Positions 21,390 to 32,829 of a stretch of DNA of 64,000 nt are shown here, piece by piece. The stretch lies in contig JARGXX010000017.1 of the NCBI GenBank assembly GCA_030374765.1, forward strand, positions 248,001-312,000, given 5' to 3'. The DNA is from Agarophyton chilense (Eukaryota > Rhodophyta > Florideophyceae > Gracilariales > Gracilariaceae). Below the pieces are notes generated by a model. It was not told the DNA's origin. It searched no databases and worked only from the letters and a program-made list of their open reading frames with translations. A program made the position numbers and the translations under genes. Numbering within the stretch: the first letter of the stretch is position 1; every line of letters begins with the position of its first letter.

Positions 21390-23730
21390 TTGGAAACTAT
21401 TTCACCTAAGGTACTGTACGCGCACCGGGGGGGGGGATTCCCTTGCCTTTTCCTATCCTTCGCTATTCCTTTGGCGACCCTACCCTCGTTGTCCGCCGTG
21501 AACCACGGTGCGCGCTTCGTTTATTCAAGGTCACGTCGGTCATTTTGCCCGATTCGGTTTCATATCTCCTCCTTTCCGTCGCGGCATTCCTCCATTGGTC
21601 GCGCGCGATGCTGCGATCACCTTATAAGCCCGTCGGATATGCCATTCTCTCTCTGGGCTTTGATTGTCGCTTCCGTAGGTTCCCCTGTTCATTTCCCGGC
21701 GGGCCAGCCTGTGGGGAGCGGCACCATGGCTTCGACCAACCAAGCGAAGAGCTCCTGGGGTTACCAAGCGGCTTACGAACGTCCCGGGGACCGCTATGAT
21801 CATACCATCGGACGTAATCCGCGGGCAGTGTGTCATGCCATTCTCCCGTCCTATGTGGGAGATTACCAGTGGTTTTTTTATATGTATCTCGACGCCCGAC
21901 GGTTTGCCATAATACCCTATTTCCGGAGGGGCAGCAAGAACGCCCGCAGCGTCCCGTGGTATAACCGATGGTTGCATTGTTCTGTGGATCCGCGTTCGGC
22001 GACATGATGTCGCACCGTCAACCAAGCACTCATGCCATACGTCCGCTGCGAGGAGGAAGCCGACTACCAGTTCCGGGTGAACAAACTCCTCTGGGACCTA
22101 TACACGTGTTTCATCTCGCCTTATGTGCGCTTCCCTCCGGCTGGTCGTAACCTCTTGGCGCTTATGTGCTTCCGGCCGACGTATGACCGCTTGTTCTGGA
22201 TGTCCAACCGGGTCTATTGGAACGAGATGCACGAGCCCGATGGTCGTCTGCGTCAATCCTTGGAGTTCTTTTTTTGTTGGCACCAAGTGGAGTGTCACGA
22301 CATGAGCGCAGAAAAACGCCTCTCGTTGTACCTCTTGCTTCCCCACTAGGATGAGAACCAATGGGCCATGTATTGGCGTGTCTCGCCGCTCCTTCTGGTT
22401 CCCACGCCATCCGTGGTGGCGTAACACTCGTCCCAACGCATGGGCGATGAAAATGACAGAAGGTCATGGCTGTCCTGGCAGATACTCTTCGTCAAGTTCG
22501 GCGTGATGTCCCTCATGGCCTTCCTGGATACCGCGAAGTACGGAATCCGTGGTAACGTCCGTTCGGAGGATTGAAGCGTGTGGTACGATGAGAACATTCC
22601 CGGTCCTCGAGGTCGCCTAATCCCACTCCCGGACATCATGATCCGTTTTCTAAGGAACCTGGGCATCCAGAATATCGTCCGTGGGACCCAGTTTGATGTC
22701 AAGGAGACCGAAACTCTTTTGGATCATGTCCTACAGGTGGAGTGAGGCAAGACTGCCGTGATTTTTTGGTATGACTAGGATACCGACTCGTTCCCGCCGA
22801 TTCCGCTGCATCCGCAGGGTCGGGACGACGCTCGTGCCTATCCCGCCAAGCCTTTGAGGAATCAACCATTGGGCATTCCGAGGCGTCATGTGCCCAACTC
22901 TTGTCCGAAGGCCATTGATTTCGATCCTCTGTTCTTCGAGTCATATGTGGAAGCCACACCGTTGGTTCCTGCTGGTATTTCCGACGGAGAATCCTTCGGT
23001 GAACATGCCTTCATCCTACCCGTGAAGGGCGTTCATCCTCCGGTCGAGTCCGCTGTGGTGTTGCCGACCGCTTCCCCTCCTCCAGCTCCTTCGGGCGCTG
23101 CTCCTCAGGCTGAGCTTTCTTATGAGCCGCCCGTCGCCCAGGTGGACATCCCTCCTGGCGAGGTTATTGTAGAGGCCGAAAGTCCTGTAGGCGAGGCCCT
23201 TGTTTAAACTTCCACTCGGGGCATCGACATCGCTCCGTCCGCCCCATTGCCACACTTTCCCGCTTCGATCACGGCTGCAGCTTCGGATCTCCGTCATGTG
23301 TGCCGTACCGTCGGTATTAAGGCCTCAATGGACATTGCGACAGTCCTGAGGGAAGCTTGCTCCTGGGCGCGTCGCTCGGCGCGCTACGCCGCGGTTGTCC
23401 AACAGGGTCAGGAGCTGAAGATCTCCATTGTCAATATCTTACAGCAGAATGCCCAAATGATGTCCGAAAGGGTTACTTCCGCCTTGGATGCCCGGTATGG
23501 TCTAAATTTGAGAGACCGGGAGGCTTTCGATGGTGACAATAGTTCCTCTGGTTAATCTCCGCCAAAGAAGCGTGCTCAGTTCGCTGGGGCCGGTTCTGGT
23601 GGTCGAGGTGTCTCCTCAAGTGACCCTAGTCCCGGTTTCGCTCCTGCAGGTTCCAATGAGGACGACGGAGTTACTCCTGCGCCTCCCCCGAGAGTCCTGT
23701 TGGCCTTCCGAGCGCTTCCATGACCCTTGA
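21390..23730 (+). pseudogene. ORF X of Gypsy A-left (fossil)
   Basis: The longest version of ORF X in subfamily A, on the strand opposite to pol. Order seen: an N-terminal Arg/Ser-rich segment; a Tyr/Trp/Arg-rich body (about 21720-22750) with pieces such as SYVGDYQWFFYMYLDARRF and LYTCFISPYVRFPP; a Pro/Ala/Val-rich hinge (about 22960-23200); and a helical C-terminus (SWARRSARYAAVVQQGQ, NILQQNAQMM) running into an acidic Ser-rich tail. The right copy ends with a basic PPRKRARL, a possible nuclear-localisation signal. No known retroelement domain recognised. Broken in several places. Confidence 0.65.
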
Positions 23731-23879
23731 GATCATGGTGAGGGCTGTTCTACCTCTGTTAGTTGTGGAATAAAATCATGATTGTGCTTTCCCAAGGTCG
23801 TTCTTGTATCCCAAACGTGCGTGTCCCGCGACGGCGTCCAGTCTTGAGAGCGTCTCGGGTCTTCCTCAGGTGTCTCTGA

Positions 23880-26035
23880 AGGACTGACCTTGTTTCCTGA
23901 TGCGGGAGCTACAACGAACAGTCGTGCTCCGGCGAAGCGTCGTGTCAGGAGACGGTTCGGGAGACGTTTTGGGATTATTTGGACAAATGCTTGCCTCCTC
24001 TTGAAGGCCGCACTACGTGTGGCTGATTCTGCGCCAATAGCGGGCGATAGAATTAGCCGGAATGGTTTGAGACTCTTGCGAAGTGTCTTCCTCAGGTGTG
24101 TAGCCGAACTAACGGACGCGATATCGCATAGTTCCATCTTCTCCCCGACCGGCGGAGGTGATGCGCTCAATCACATACTTCGTTTGGTGTTCATTCTCCG
24201 GTAGGAGAGTGTGGTCCACAAAGGCGAATCCATTAGAGTCGGTTGGGAGAGATGGTTCAAAGTAGTTGGCGTTGACCATTGGGTCCGTGGGGCTAGTCGA
24301 GTCCGCGGGAACTGCCTTAGGGGATGTGGAGACTTGCACGTTGACCTGAGGTCGTGGTGCTTCCGTTGAGTTAGGGGACTGGTAGTTTGGGGATACGGAA
24401 GAACTGGGAGCTCGTGTCAGGCGGTCAATAGACACGGTGTCCTGCAGGCTGTCAATTAGCAACGTGATGGTGTGTTTATTGGCCTGAAGGACTTTGTATG
24501 GTCCTGTAGAGCAGGGTAAGAGCTTCCGCGTAGTGTATTCGAGTTCTTCACTGTCCGTCGGTGTCCATTCCAGGTAAACCAGGTCTCCTTTCCCAAAGAT
24601 CGGTGTATTCCAAACGGCTTTTTCAAAATTGATCTTGTAGCGCCGTTGTGCTTTGGTTAGTACAGATCTGGCCGATTAGATAATGCGGTAGATGCGTCGA
24701 CGCGAGTAGCGCTTTGCCAGGCTTGGAGTCATTCCTTCGGTTATGTTCTGGGGTATGATAGGCTCCTTAAGGTCAACAGCTATAGGCGGCGGCGCTCTCG
24801 TTAGCGTTAAGTCGAAAGGCGTTGTCCCTCTGGAAGCGTGCTGCTGCGTGTTGTAGGCATAAACCAGTCGCTCAACATAGTCGTCCCAGTCCAATTTGTG
24901 CTCCGATTCGTAGTGTGCCAATCGGTCCAGAAGGGTGCGGTTGAAGCGTTCGGCTTGGCCATTTGCCTGCAGGTGGTACGCCGTGGTGGTCACATGTTTG
25001 ATACCTAAGGTAGCACAAACGTGTGAGAAGAATTTGGATACGAACTGGCTGCCGTTATCCGTAAGGAGGTATAGTGGCAGGCAATATGGATAAACCCAAC
25101 GGGACAAGAAGGCCGTGGGGACATCCGTGGCTATTGTTTCCCCTAAGGGTAGGGCTTGGGTATGCTCGGTAAACCTATCGGTTATGACTACGAAGAATCG
25201 TTTTCCATTGGACGACTTAGGCAAAGTTCCAAGTATATCCATTGCGACAAATTCCATCGGACCTACAGCGGGGAAGAGCTTCAATTTGGCCCGATGGTTG
25301 GCGCGAGACCATCAGATCTGTGCGCAAAATGCACAGTTCCGTGTGTTTTGCGATAGGTCCTGCGCTATTAGTGGCCATTAGAAAAACTCCCTTAGGGTCT
25401 GGTACATTCGTCGGCCCCCAGGGTGACCAGAAAAGCGAGGGAAATGGGCGAGGTATAGAAATCGCGCTCTTAGCGAAGTTGGTATTACCCGTTGGAGTGC
25501 GCCATCCAGCGGTGAGCGGCGACATAGTAGTCCAAATAGGTCATAGTCGAACAGGAATCCAGGGGTTCCTACCAATTGGGCTGTTTCCTTGCAGTACTCG
25601 TCTTCGACCTGCACCTGTAGGAGTTCCTCAATAGTTATAGGAAGGAGCTCTTTTTCCTCCGGGTCTATCGCAATAACCTCAGGTGGTGCCGAATTGGGCG
25701 GTACTATCTCCCACTCCAATAGGTATACTTCGTTCTCCTTTACCTCAGGATTCTCTGATTGTACCTTACCCATAAGCTCATCTGTTTCCGTATAGTTCTG
25801 AGGTCCATCATCTCTAAAGGGGATGGGAATTAGGTCGTCCAATGGAGTGAAATCAGTTCCGTCGGTAATGATTTGCGACAGGGCATCCGCTGCCTGGCGC
25901 TTGATGCCTGGCCTATACGTTATATCGTAGTCATATTTGGAGAGCCTAAGGCGCCACCTAACGAGGCGACTCGATGCATCGGTCATGTTGTGTAACCAGC
26001 GCAGTTAATCATGGTCTGTCCTAATGTTTTAATCC
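23880..26035 (-). pseudogene. pol 3' part of Gypsy A-left: RNase H, integrase, chromodomain (fossil)
   Basis: On the minus strand: end of RNase H near 25900-26030 (TDASSRLVRWRLRLSKYDYD, then GIKRQAADALSQI, a classic Ty3/Gypsy block); integrase zinc-binding region near 25400-25700; integrase core at about 24680-25290 (MEFVAMDILGTLPKSS, then the TDNGSQF and NGQAERFNRTL blocks); and chromodomain at about 24120-24220 (KYVIERITS, TMRYRVRW). The order RNase H, integrase, chromodomain is that of chromoviruses. Several breaks; fossil. Confidence 0.88.
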
Positions 26036-26230
26036 GGAGCCTGCGTAGGGATTATTATTTCAGGAGACTTGACGAAAAACTGACGCCTCTTCGTTTGGTA
26101 GACTGACGCTTTACTCGACCTCCTCGTGGTATCGACTGAGCAGCGTAAGCCGGTTAAAGGAGTAAGTCAGGGAGGGATCCCTGCTGGAGAGGGAAGTGAT
26201 CAGGCCTCTGTAGGCCAGTGATCCCTATTA
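26036..26230. other. Junction between the two inverted Gypsy A arms
   Basis: About 200 bp that match neither arm. They separate an RNase H break point on the left from the Gag-tail break point on the right. Contains direct GATCCCT motifs and AGGCCTCTGTAGGCC, a short inverted repeat. Probably the scar of the rearrangement that placed the two partial copies head to head. Confidence 0.4.
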
Positions 26231-26259
26231 TGTTGGTATGTTTTTCAGAATTCTTTGGA

Positions 26260-29200
26260 TTCGGCAAATGTCTCCGCGGTCAATTCCAGTGCTTATCCGT
26301 CTGGGTTTCCATCATATACCTCCCAGGGAACTGCAGCGACCACTGGATCACCCACACCCAAGTATTTTCCCGTTCCGCCCCGCAAGGACTTGTGCCCCAA
26401 GGGCTTGCTTATTCTGCCTTTCCATGGCCTCCCTTGTGACTGCACTAGGTATCCACCTTAGAACGCACGAAAAAACCTCCAAGTTCTCAGGGAAGAGAGT
26501 TACCGGAGGCGGAGATCCGAAGGAATGTTTAACAGGGCACAGCAACGAACCACAGATACCCCTGGAAGCTGACGCTATGCCACACCTCTGGACACTGCAA
26601 TCAAGTACCCACAGGTCCACGCCATTGTAGACCCTAAGGACGACCCCGAAGAGAAATCCTATCCTCAGGAAGAAACGGACACCCTATCAAAAAACTGTTG
26701 AAGGGTCGACGCGAAGCAAATCCTCCCTCTCCAAGCTCCTGCCTCAACCAATTCGACGGTCATGAGCCAAAGAGCTCTTCACATCCCAATACAAACCACC
26801 CACAATGGACCACTCAGGTTGAACCACAATTGGAACACAGTAACGACCCTGTATGTATCCTTAGGAAAGACAATTACAAAGTTCGAATAAACGTGGGACT
26901 TCGTTCCAACAACTCTCGAGTGACCACAGCCGTATTGGACACAGGCGCTGGTCCCAACTTGGTTTATCCTAAGCAACTTCTACTGGGTTGGCAAGATTTC
27001 GTTCAGGCAAGGAAGACCCCAAGGATTACCGATGCAGAACGTAGACCAATAGACGTTAAAAGGATAGGACCACTTTACCTCCACTTAAGACAATTCAAAG
27101 TCCGCACGTGGTTCCTTGTGTGTCCTAACTTGCGCGCTGAGGCAAACCTAGTGACCTCCTTTATCGATCGATACATCAAGGCCATTTATCCAGGTTTTAA
27201 GAAAGTCGCGTTCTACCGCGCACCTTCCATCTCCATAACTGGTTCCGCCCCCGGGCCAGAAGGTAACCGCAAACGAGCGGTTGTCTCCGAAAACACGGAG
27301 TCCAATAAGGTTCGCCAGTCAATGTCCATAAAGATACCTCCGATGACCCAAATCGCTGTATTGGTCCATTCCCAGTCCTCAGGTCTCGTAACGATTCAGA
27401 ACCACCCGAAAACGGTTCTAAAGCACCACACCTTGATGGCCAATGGATTCACGGACATCCACCCCAACAGGCCTTTCTAGGTCACAATCAACACCTTCAG
27501 AGATAAACCCGTGCGGTTGACTAAAAGTACAGTGATCGGTATCACTCTACCCGCCCCCGTGGCCATCATCGAGGCCCAAATGGATAAACTTGCAACGACA
27601 ACTCCCAACGAGGACGCCATGGGCGCAGAATTCGATTCCTACAGGCCCAAGGTACTTGACCTCCTTAGGGAATACCAGGCCATGGGTTCGGGTAGATTGG
27701 CCACAGTCAGAGCCATTACACCCCGCATTGAACTTCAGGATGATGCTAGACCAAAGTTCTAGCACCCATAGCGTACAGGTCTTAAGAGTAGGGGAATTGT
27801 CGCCGAACAGATGGACAGGATGTGCAAAGCTCAATTCATAGAGCCGGCACCTCCGAACCAATCCGACTGAGCAAGTCTCCTTGTCTTCGTGGCGAAGAAA
27901 GTTGCCTCCGTCAGGTTCTGTGTCGACTGCAGGAAGCTAAACGCTTTAACAAAGAGGGACTCATCCCCGATACCCCGCATGGATGACTGTCTGGATTCCT
28001 TAGGCGAAGCTGTCTTATTTAAAACACTGGACGCTATCTCGGGATATTGGAAAATCACTTTGCCCGAAGATGCGAGAGGGCTGACAACCTTCACCACCCA
28101 TGAAGGTCTGTTTAAATTTACTCGTATGCCATTTGGTTTAAAGAATGCACCAGCAACTTTCGAACGGGTAATGGACATCATACTGTCCAGAGTCAAATGG
28201 AAGTTCGCCCTGGTCTATTTGGATGACGTTATAATCTTCGCACGGCCCGTAAAGTAACACCTTCGCCACGTGAGGAAGGCGCTAACAATCCTACAGGACG
28301 CTGGTGTACCACTGAAACTTCGCAAATGCGCTCTCATTTAGACCTCAGTGAACTATCTCGGTCACGTCGTCCTCCCGGGAAAGCTAAAAGTGGCCACACG
28401 GACCACAAATGCAATTCGCCAGTCTAAGCCTCCTAGGACCCACACGGAACAACCATCCTTCGTGGGCTTGTGCAACGCTTACCGACGGTTATTATAAGGG
28501 TTCGCTAAGATCTCGGCCCCTCTCAACGCGATTCTGAAGAAGGGAACACCGTCGGAGTTCGAAGCCCATACCGACGACCAGTACGATCCATTTCCGACAC
28601 GAAAGGACATGTTGTTGAACCCACCTTTTGTTGGCCTTACCAAAACCCGATAAGCCCTTTGTTCTGGATACAGACGCCTCTGATTTCCAAGTGGGATGTG
28701 CACTGGTACAGGAACAGGAATCACCGAAGGACTATCGATCTATGGGGTACTGGAGCAGAACGCTGACCAGCGCGGAGCGAAACTACAGTACTACCGAAAA
28801 GGAATTTCTAGCCATCGTATGGTCCGTATTGACACTCCGTCCTTACCTCGAAGTAAATATGTTTACCATTAAGACAGACCACGATTCACTCTGCTGGCTA
28901 CTCAATATGACCGATGCATCCAGTCGCCTCGCTCCGTGGCGCCTTAGGCTGTCCAAATATGATAACGAGATAACCTATAGGCTGGGTATCAAGCACCAGG
29001 CAGCAGATGTCTTGTCGCAAATCATTACCGACGGAACTGATGACAATCTATTGGACGACCTATTTCCTACCCTCTTTACAGACGATGGACGTCAGAACTA
29101 TACGGAAACGGATGAACTTATGGGTAAGGTGCAATCGGAGGGTCCTGATGTAAAGGAGAACGAAGTATGCCTATTGGACTTGGATACAATACCGCACAAT

Positions 29201-31050
29201 TCGGCACCACCTCACGTTAACGCGAAAGCCCCGGAGGAAAAAGAGCTCCTCCCTATATCTTCTGAGGAACTCTTACAGGCGCAGGTCGAAGACGAGTACT
29301 GCAAGGAAACAGCCCAATTGGTAAGAACCCCTGGATGCCTATTCGACTAAGACCGATTTGAACTACTATGTCGCCGCTCACCGCTGAATGGCGCACTCCA
29401 ACGGGTAATACCAACTTCGCTAAGAGCGCGATTTCTATACCTCGCCCATTTCCCTCGCTTGTCTGGTCACCCTGGGGGCCGTGGAATGTAACAGACCCTA
29501 AGACAGTTCTTCTACTGGCCACTAATGGCGCATGATCCATGGCAAACCGCACGGAACTGTACATCATGCGTACAGAACCGAGGGTTTTGTGCCAACCATC
29601 AGACCCAATTGAAGCTCCTCCCTGCCGCAGGTCCGATGGAATTTGTCGCAACGGATATACTTGGGCTTTTGCCTAAGTCGTCCCATCGAAAAAGATTCTT
29701 CTTTTCCATAACCCATAGGTTTACCAAGCGTACCCGAGCCCTACCCTTAGGGAAGACAATAGCCACGGATGTCGCCACGGCCTTCTTGTCCCACTGGGTA
29801 TATCCATACGGCAGGCCACTCTACCTACTTACCAATAATGGCAGCCAGTTCGTATCCAAATTCTTCGCACTCGTTTGTGCTACCTTAGGTATCAAACATG
29901 TGACCACCACGGCGTACCACCCGCACACCAATGGAAAATCCGAACGCTTCAACTGCAATCTTCTGGACCGATTGGAACACTACGTATCAGAGCACCAACT
30001 GGACTGGGACGACTACGTAGAGCCACTGGTTTATGCCTACAACAAGCAGGAGCACGCTTCCACAGGTACAACACCTTTCGACTTAACGCTAAAGAGAGCG
30101 CCTCCGTCGATAGCTGTGGACCTTCAGAAATCTATCATACCCCAGGACATAACCAAAGGAATGACTCGTACCCAGGCGAAGCGCTACTCACGCCGACGCA
30201 TCGACCGCATTATCCAATCAGCCAGAGCCGTACTAACCAAAGCTCAACACTGCTACAAAATCAATTTCGACGAGGCCGATTGGAACACACTGACCTTTGG
30301 GAAAGGAGAACTCGTTTACCAGGACCGGCCACCAAAGGACAGTGAGAACCTCGAGGACACTACGTGGAAGCTCTTACCCCACTCTACCGGACCATAAAAA
30401 GTCTTTAAGTCCAATCAACACACCATAAGGTTACTAATTGACGGCCTACAGGAGACCGTATCGATTGATCGATTGACCCGATCGGTGACCCGAGCTGCCA
30501 GCTCCCCCGAATCACCAAACTCCCAATCCCCTAGCCCAACGCAATCACTACGACAACTCAATTCAACGCTCAAGTCTCCACACCCTCTAAGGCAGTTCCC
30601 GCGGACTCGACTAGCCCCATGGACTCGATGATCCATGCCAATGACCAAGACCCATCTCTTCCAACCGACTCCGATGGATTCGCTCCTCTCCTGCCGGAGA
30701 ATGGATACCAAACGGAGTATGTGGTTGAGCGCATCATCTCCACCGGTCCAGGAGAAGATGGAACTATGCGCTACCGCGTCCGTTGGTTCGGCTACACACA
30801 TGAGGAAGACACTTGGCAAGAGCCTCAAACCATTCCGGCTATATGTATCGCCCGCTCTTGGCGCAGAATCAGCCACTCGGGGCGTGGCCTTCAGGAGGGG
30901 GCAACCATTGGTCCGAATAATCCCAAAACGCCTCCCAAATCACTTCCCGACACGACGGTTCGCCGGAGCACGACGGTTCGTCGTAACTACCGCATCAGGG
31001 AACAAGGTCAGTTCTTCGGCGACAGCTTAGGAAGACCTGAGACGCTCTAA
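26260..31050 (+). pseudogene. gag(3' end)-pol of Gypsy A-right (fossil)
   Basis: Protease at about 26910-27010 (AVLDTGAGPNLV). Reverse transcriptase at about 27830-28260, with VRFCVDCRKLN, RMPFGLKNAPATF and VYLDDVIIF. RNase H at about 28640-29030, with VLDTDASDFQVG and TEKEFLAIVW. Integrase at about 29400-30200, with the zinc-binding region near 29440 and the core starting MEFVATDILGLLPKSS. Chromodomain at about 30720-30840 (VVERIIS, TMRYRVRWFGYTHEEDTWQE). The YLDD-type catalytic box and the RNase H and integrase blocks place it in Ty3/Gypsy, chromodomain branch. The region before protease is Pro/Ser-rich, like a Gag tail. Broken in several places. Confidence 0.92.
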
Positions 31051-31204
31051 AGGTTGGACGAAGTCCCGAGGCACGCAAGTTTGAAATAAAAGAACGACCT
31101 TCGGAAAGCACAAGCCTTAATTTGTATTTGACTAACTAGCAGAGATATAACAGCCCTAAAAATTACCGAAATGTTCGCAAATGCGCTCCGAACACCAACA
31201 GGAC

Positions 31205-32140
31205 TCACTGGGTCGTCGCAGAAGTAACTCCGTCGTCCTCATTGGAACCTGCAGAAGCGAAATCGGGATTACGGTCACCCGAGAAGCCAAGTAGACGACT
31301 AGGACCGGCCCCAGCGAGCCGAGCACGCTTCCTCGGCGGAGATTCACCAGAAGAACTATTGTCACCATCGGAGGCCTCCCGATCACTCAAATTTAGACCA
31401 TACCGGTCATCCAAGTCGCAACTAACCCTCTGGGGCATCACTTGGGCATTCTGCTGTAGGATACTGACCAGGGCGGTCTTCAGGTCCTGACCCTGTTGGA
31501 GAACCGCGACGTAGCGCGCCGAGCGACGCGCCCAGGAGCAAGCTTCCCTTAGGACTGTCACAATTTCCATCAAGGCCGTAATACCGACGGTACGGCATAC
31601 ATGACGGAAATCCGAAGCCGCAGCCGTGACCAAAGTGGGAAAGTGTGGCAACGGAGAGGAAAGAAGGATGTCCACGCCCCGAGTGGACTTTTTAGCCAGC
31701 GCATCACGTACAGGACTTCCGGCCTCGACAGCAACCTCGCCAGGAAGGATGTCCACCTGGGCGACGGGCGGCTCATAAGAAAGCTCATCCTGAGGAGCAG
31801 CGTCCGGAGAAGCTGGAAGAGGGAAAGTGGTCGGCAACACCATAGCGGACTCGACCGGAGGATGAACGCCCTCCACGGGTAGGATAGCCGACGGGCTTGA
31901 AAGGTGAGTTCCCCATCGCGCGCGACCAATGCAAAAGTACCACGATGCGAAGACGAGTGAAGGAATTGACCCAAGCTGACTGACAGGCCTGAACCACGGT
32001 AAAAGAAGCGCGGAGGGTCGGTAAAGGAAGAACGGGGACTGAAGAACCCCAATGACCGGTAGAGGAGAAGAAGCCAATGGACCGTCTCTGCAATGCGACG
32101 CGAGTAGTGTGCTGGCGATGCGCCTATGGCCAGCGCTCAC
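31205..32140 (-). pseudogene. ORF X of Gypsy A-right (fossil)
   Basis: Minus-strand homologue of 21390-23730, converging with pol that ends at about 31050 (spacer about 150 bp). About 310 residues: N-terminal arginine and aromatic segment; a Pro/Ala-rich hinge (ELSYEPPVAQVDILPGE is nearly identical to A-left); a helical region (VTVLREACSWARRSARY); an acidic DGDNSSSGE stretch; and a basic PPRKRARL. Function unknown. It is part of an LTR-element fossil and shorter than its partner. Confidence 0.7.
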
Positions 32141-32704
32141 GGGGCGTGGGAGTTTCAGTCCTTAGGAAAATCAATTGCCCTTCGGCGCCAATGGTCAGCT
32201 CACGCTTCCCCGCAACCCCGCAGGCGATGACGACGCGACGTTCCGTCGCGCCCAATGGTACCGGGAGTAGCGAAGTGCTCGCGTACACTGTGTCAATCAT
32301 GAGACCATCTGAACTTCGCCGTGGCGGCCGAATCCTGAGGAGGGAGATATGCGAAGGAGCGATGACAACGTTTGAGCTCTGTAAGCAGCCGAGCCCCGAG
32401 GTATCTTACAGGCGACACGTGGACGGGTTGAACTCAGGTGGACTCATCAAGATTATTAATTTATTTTAATTATTTTAATAAATTAGAATTACAGTGCCAG
32501 GGATATCTCAGCGCTTCGGCAGTTCTATTTACTTGGCTCGAGTGACGCTTCTTGCTTAGAGTAACGTAGGCACCGTTAGGATACTAAATAACTCCCTTTG
32601 AATTATTAGTTCCACCATTTTGTCTTCAAGCCATCGTTTCTGTAGCTCCGACCTGTAGGACTACGCAGTAAACGCCAGCCCATAACACCAAGTACTCTGG
32701 GAGT

Positions 32705-32760
32705 GCCGCCGTCAAGGATTCGAACCTTAGGACCCTCTCTACCACGCTACCACCGGTCGA
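32705..32760 (-). other. tRNA-like A/B-box segment in the Gypsy A terminal region
   Basis: On the minus strand, AAGGTTCGAATCCTT (32728-32714) is a perfect T-arm hairpin containing the pol III B box GGTTCGAATCC. About 20 nt upstream is GGTAGCGTGGTAGAG, like a tRNA D-arm/A box. There is no room for an anticodon arm and no matching acceptor stem, so it is not a working tRNA. The inverted left arm keeps degenerate versions near 20700-20730. It may be a captured tRNA or SINE fragment, or an internal pol III promoter. Confidence 0.45.
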
Positions 32761-32829
32761 GACCCGTACGCTGACCCACACGTCATTGCGTTACAAGTTT
32801 CCATGTATCTTTCGTTCATGGAACGTGGA

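Larger units (their letters stand above)
20330..26035 (-). mobile_element. Gypsy A, left copy (chromodomain Ty3/Gypsy fossil)
   Basis: Orientation is given by pol (minus strand). From left: terminal region (about 20330-21390), ORF X on + (about 21390-23730), short spacer, then pol 3' part on minus (chromodomain, integrase, RNase H; about 23880-26035). The pol 5' part (reverse transcriptase, protease, Gag) is absent. The whole copy is an inverted homologue of 28880-32800; integrase proteins of the two arms are about 80% alike by eye. Broken in many places; older than Copia-1. Confidence 0.8.
26231..32815 (+). mobile_element. Gypsy A, right copy (chromodomain Ty3/Gypsy fossil)
   Basis: Plus-strand pol with the Gag 5' part missing: Gag tail, protease, reverse transcriptase, RNase H, integrase, chromodomain (to about 31050), then ORF X on the minus strand (31205-32140) and the terminal region (32150-32815). 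It shares the terminal region, ORF X and pol 3' half with A-left in inverted order, but retains protease and reverse transcriptase that the left copy lacks. The ORF X part is shorter than in A-left. No target duplication can be assigned. Broken in about seven or more places. Confidence 0.8.

Noticed and set aside
21540-22025. 161-codon minus frame opposite ORF X of A-left
   Set aside because: The + frame carries the conserved blocks; the minus frame is a by-product of codon composition.
32700-32815. A functional tRNA gene on minus
   Set aside because: T-arm and D-arm-like strings are too close for an anticodon arm and no acceptor stem pairs; kept only as a tRNA-like remnant.
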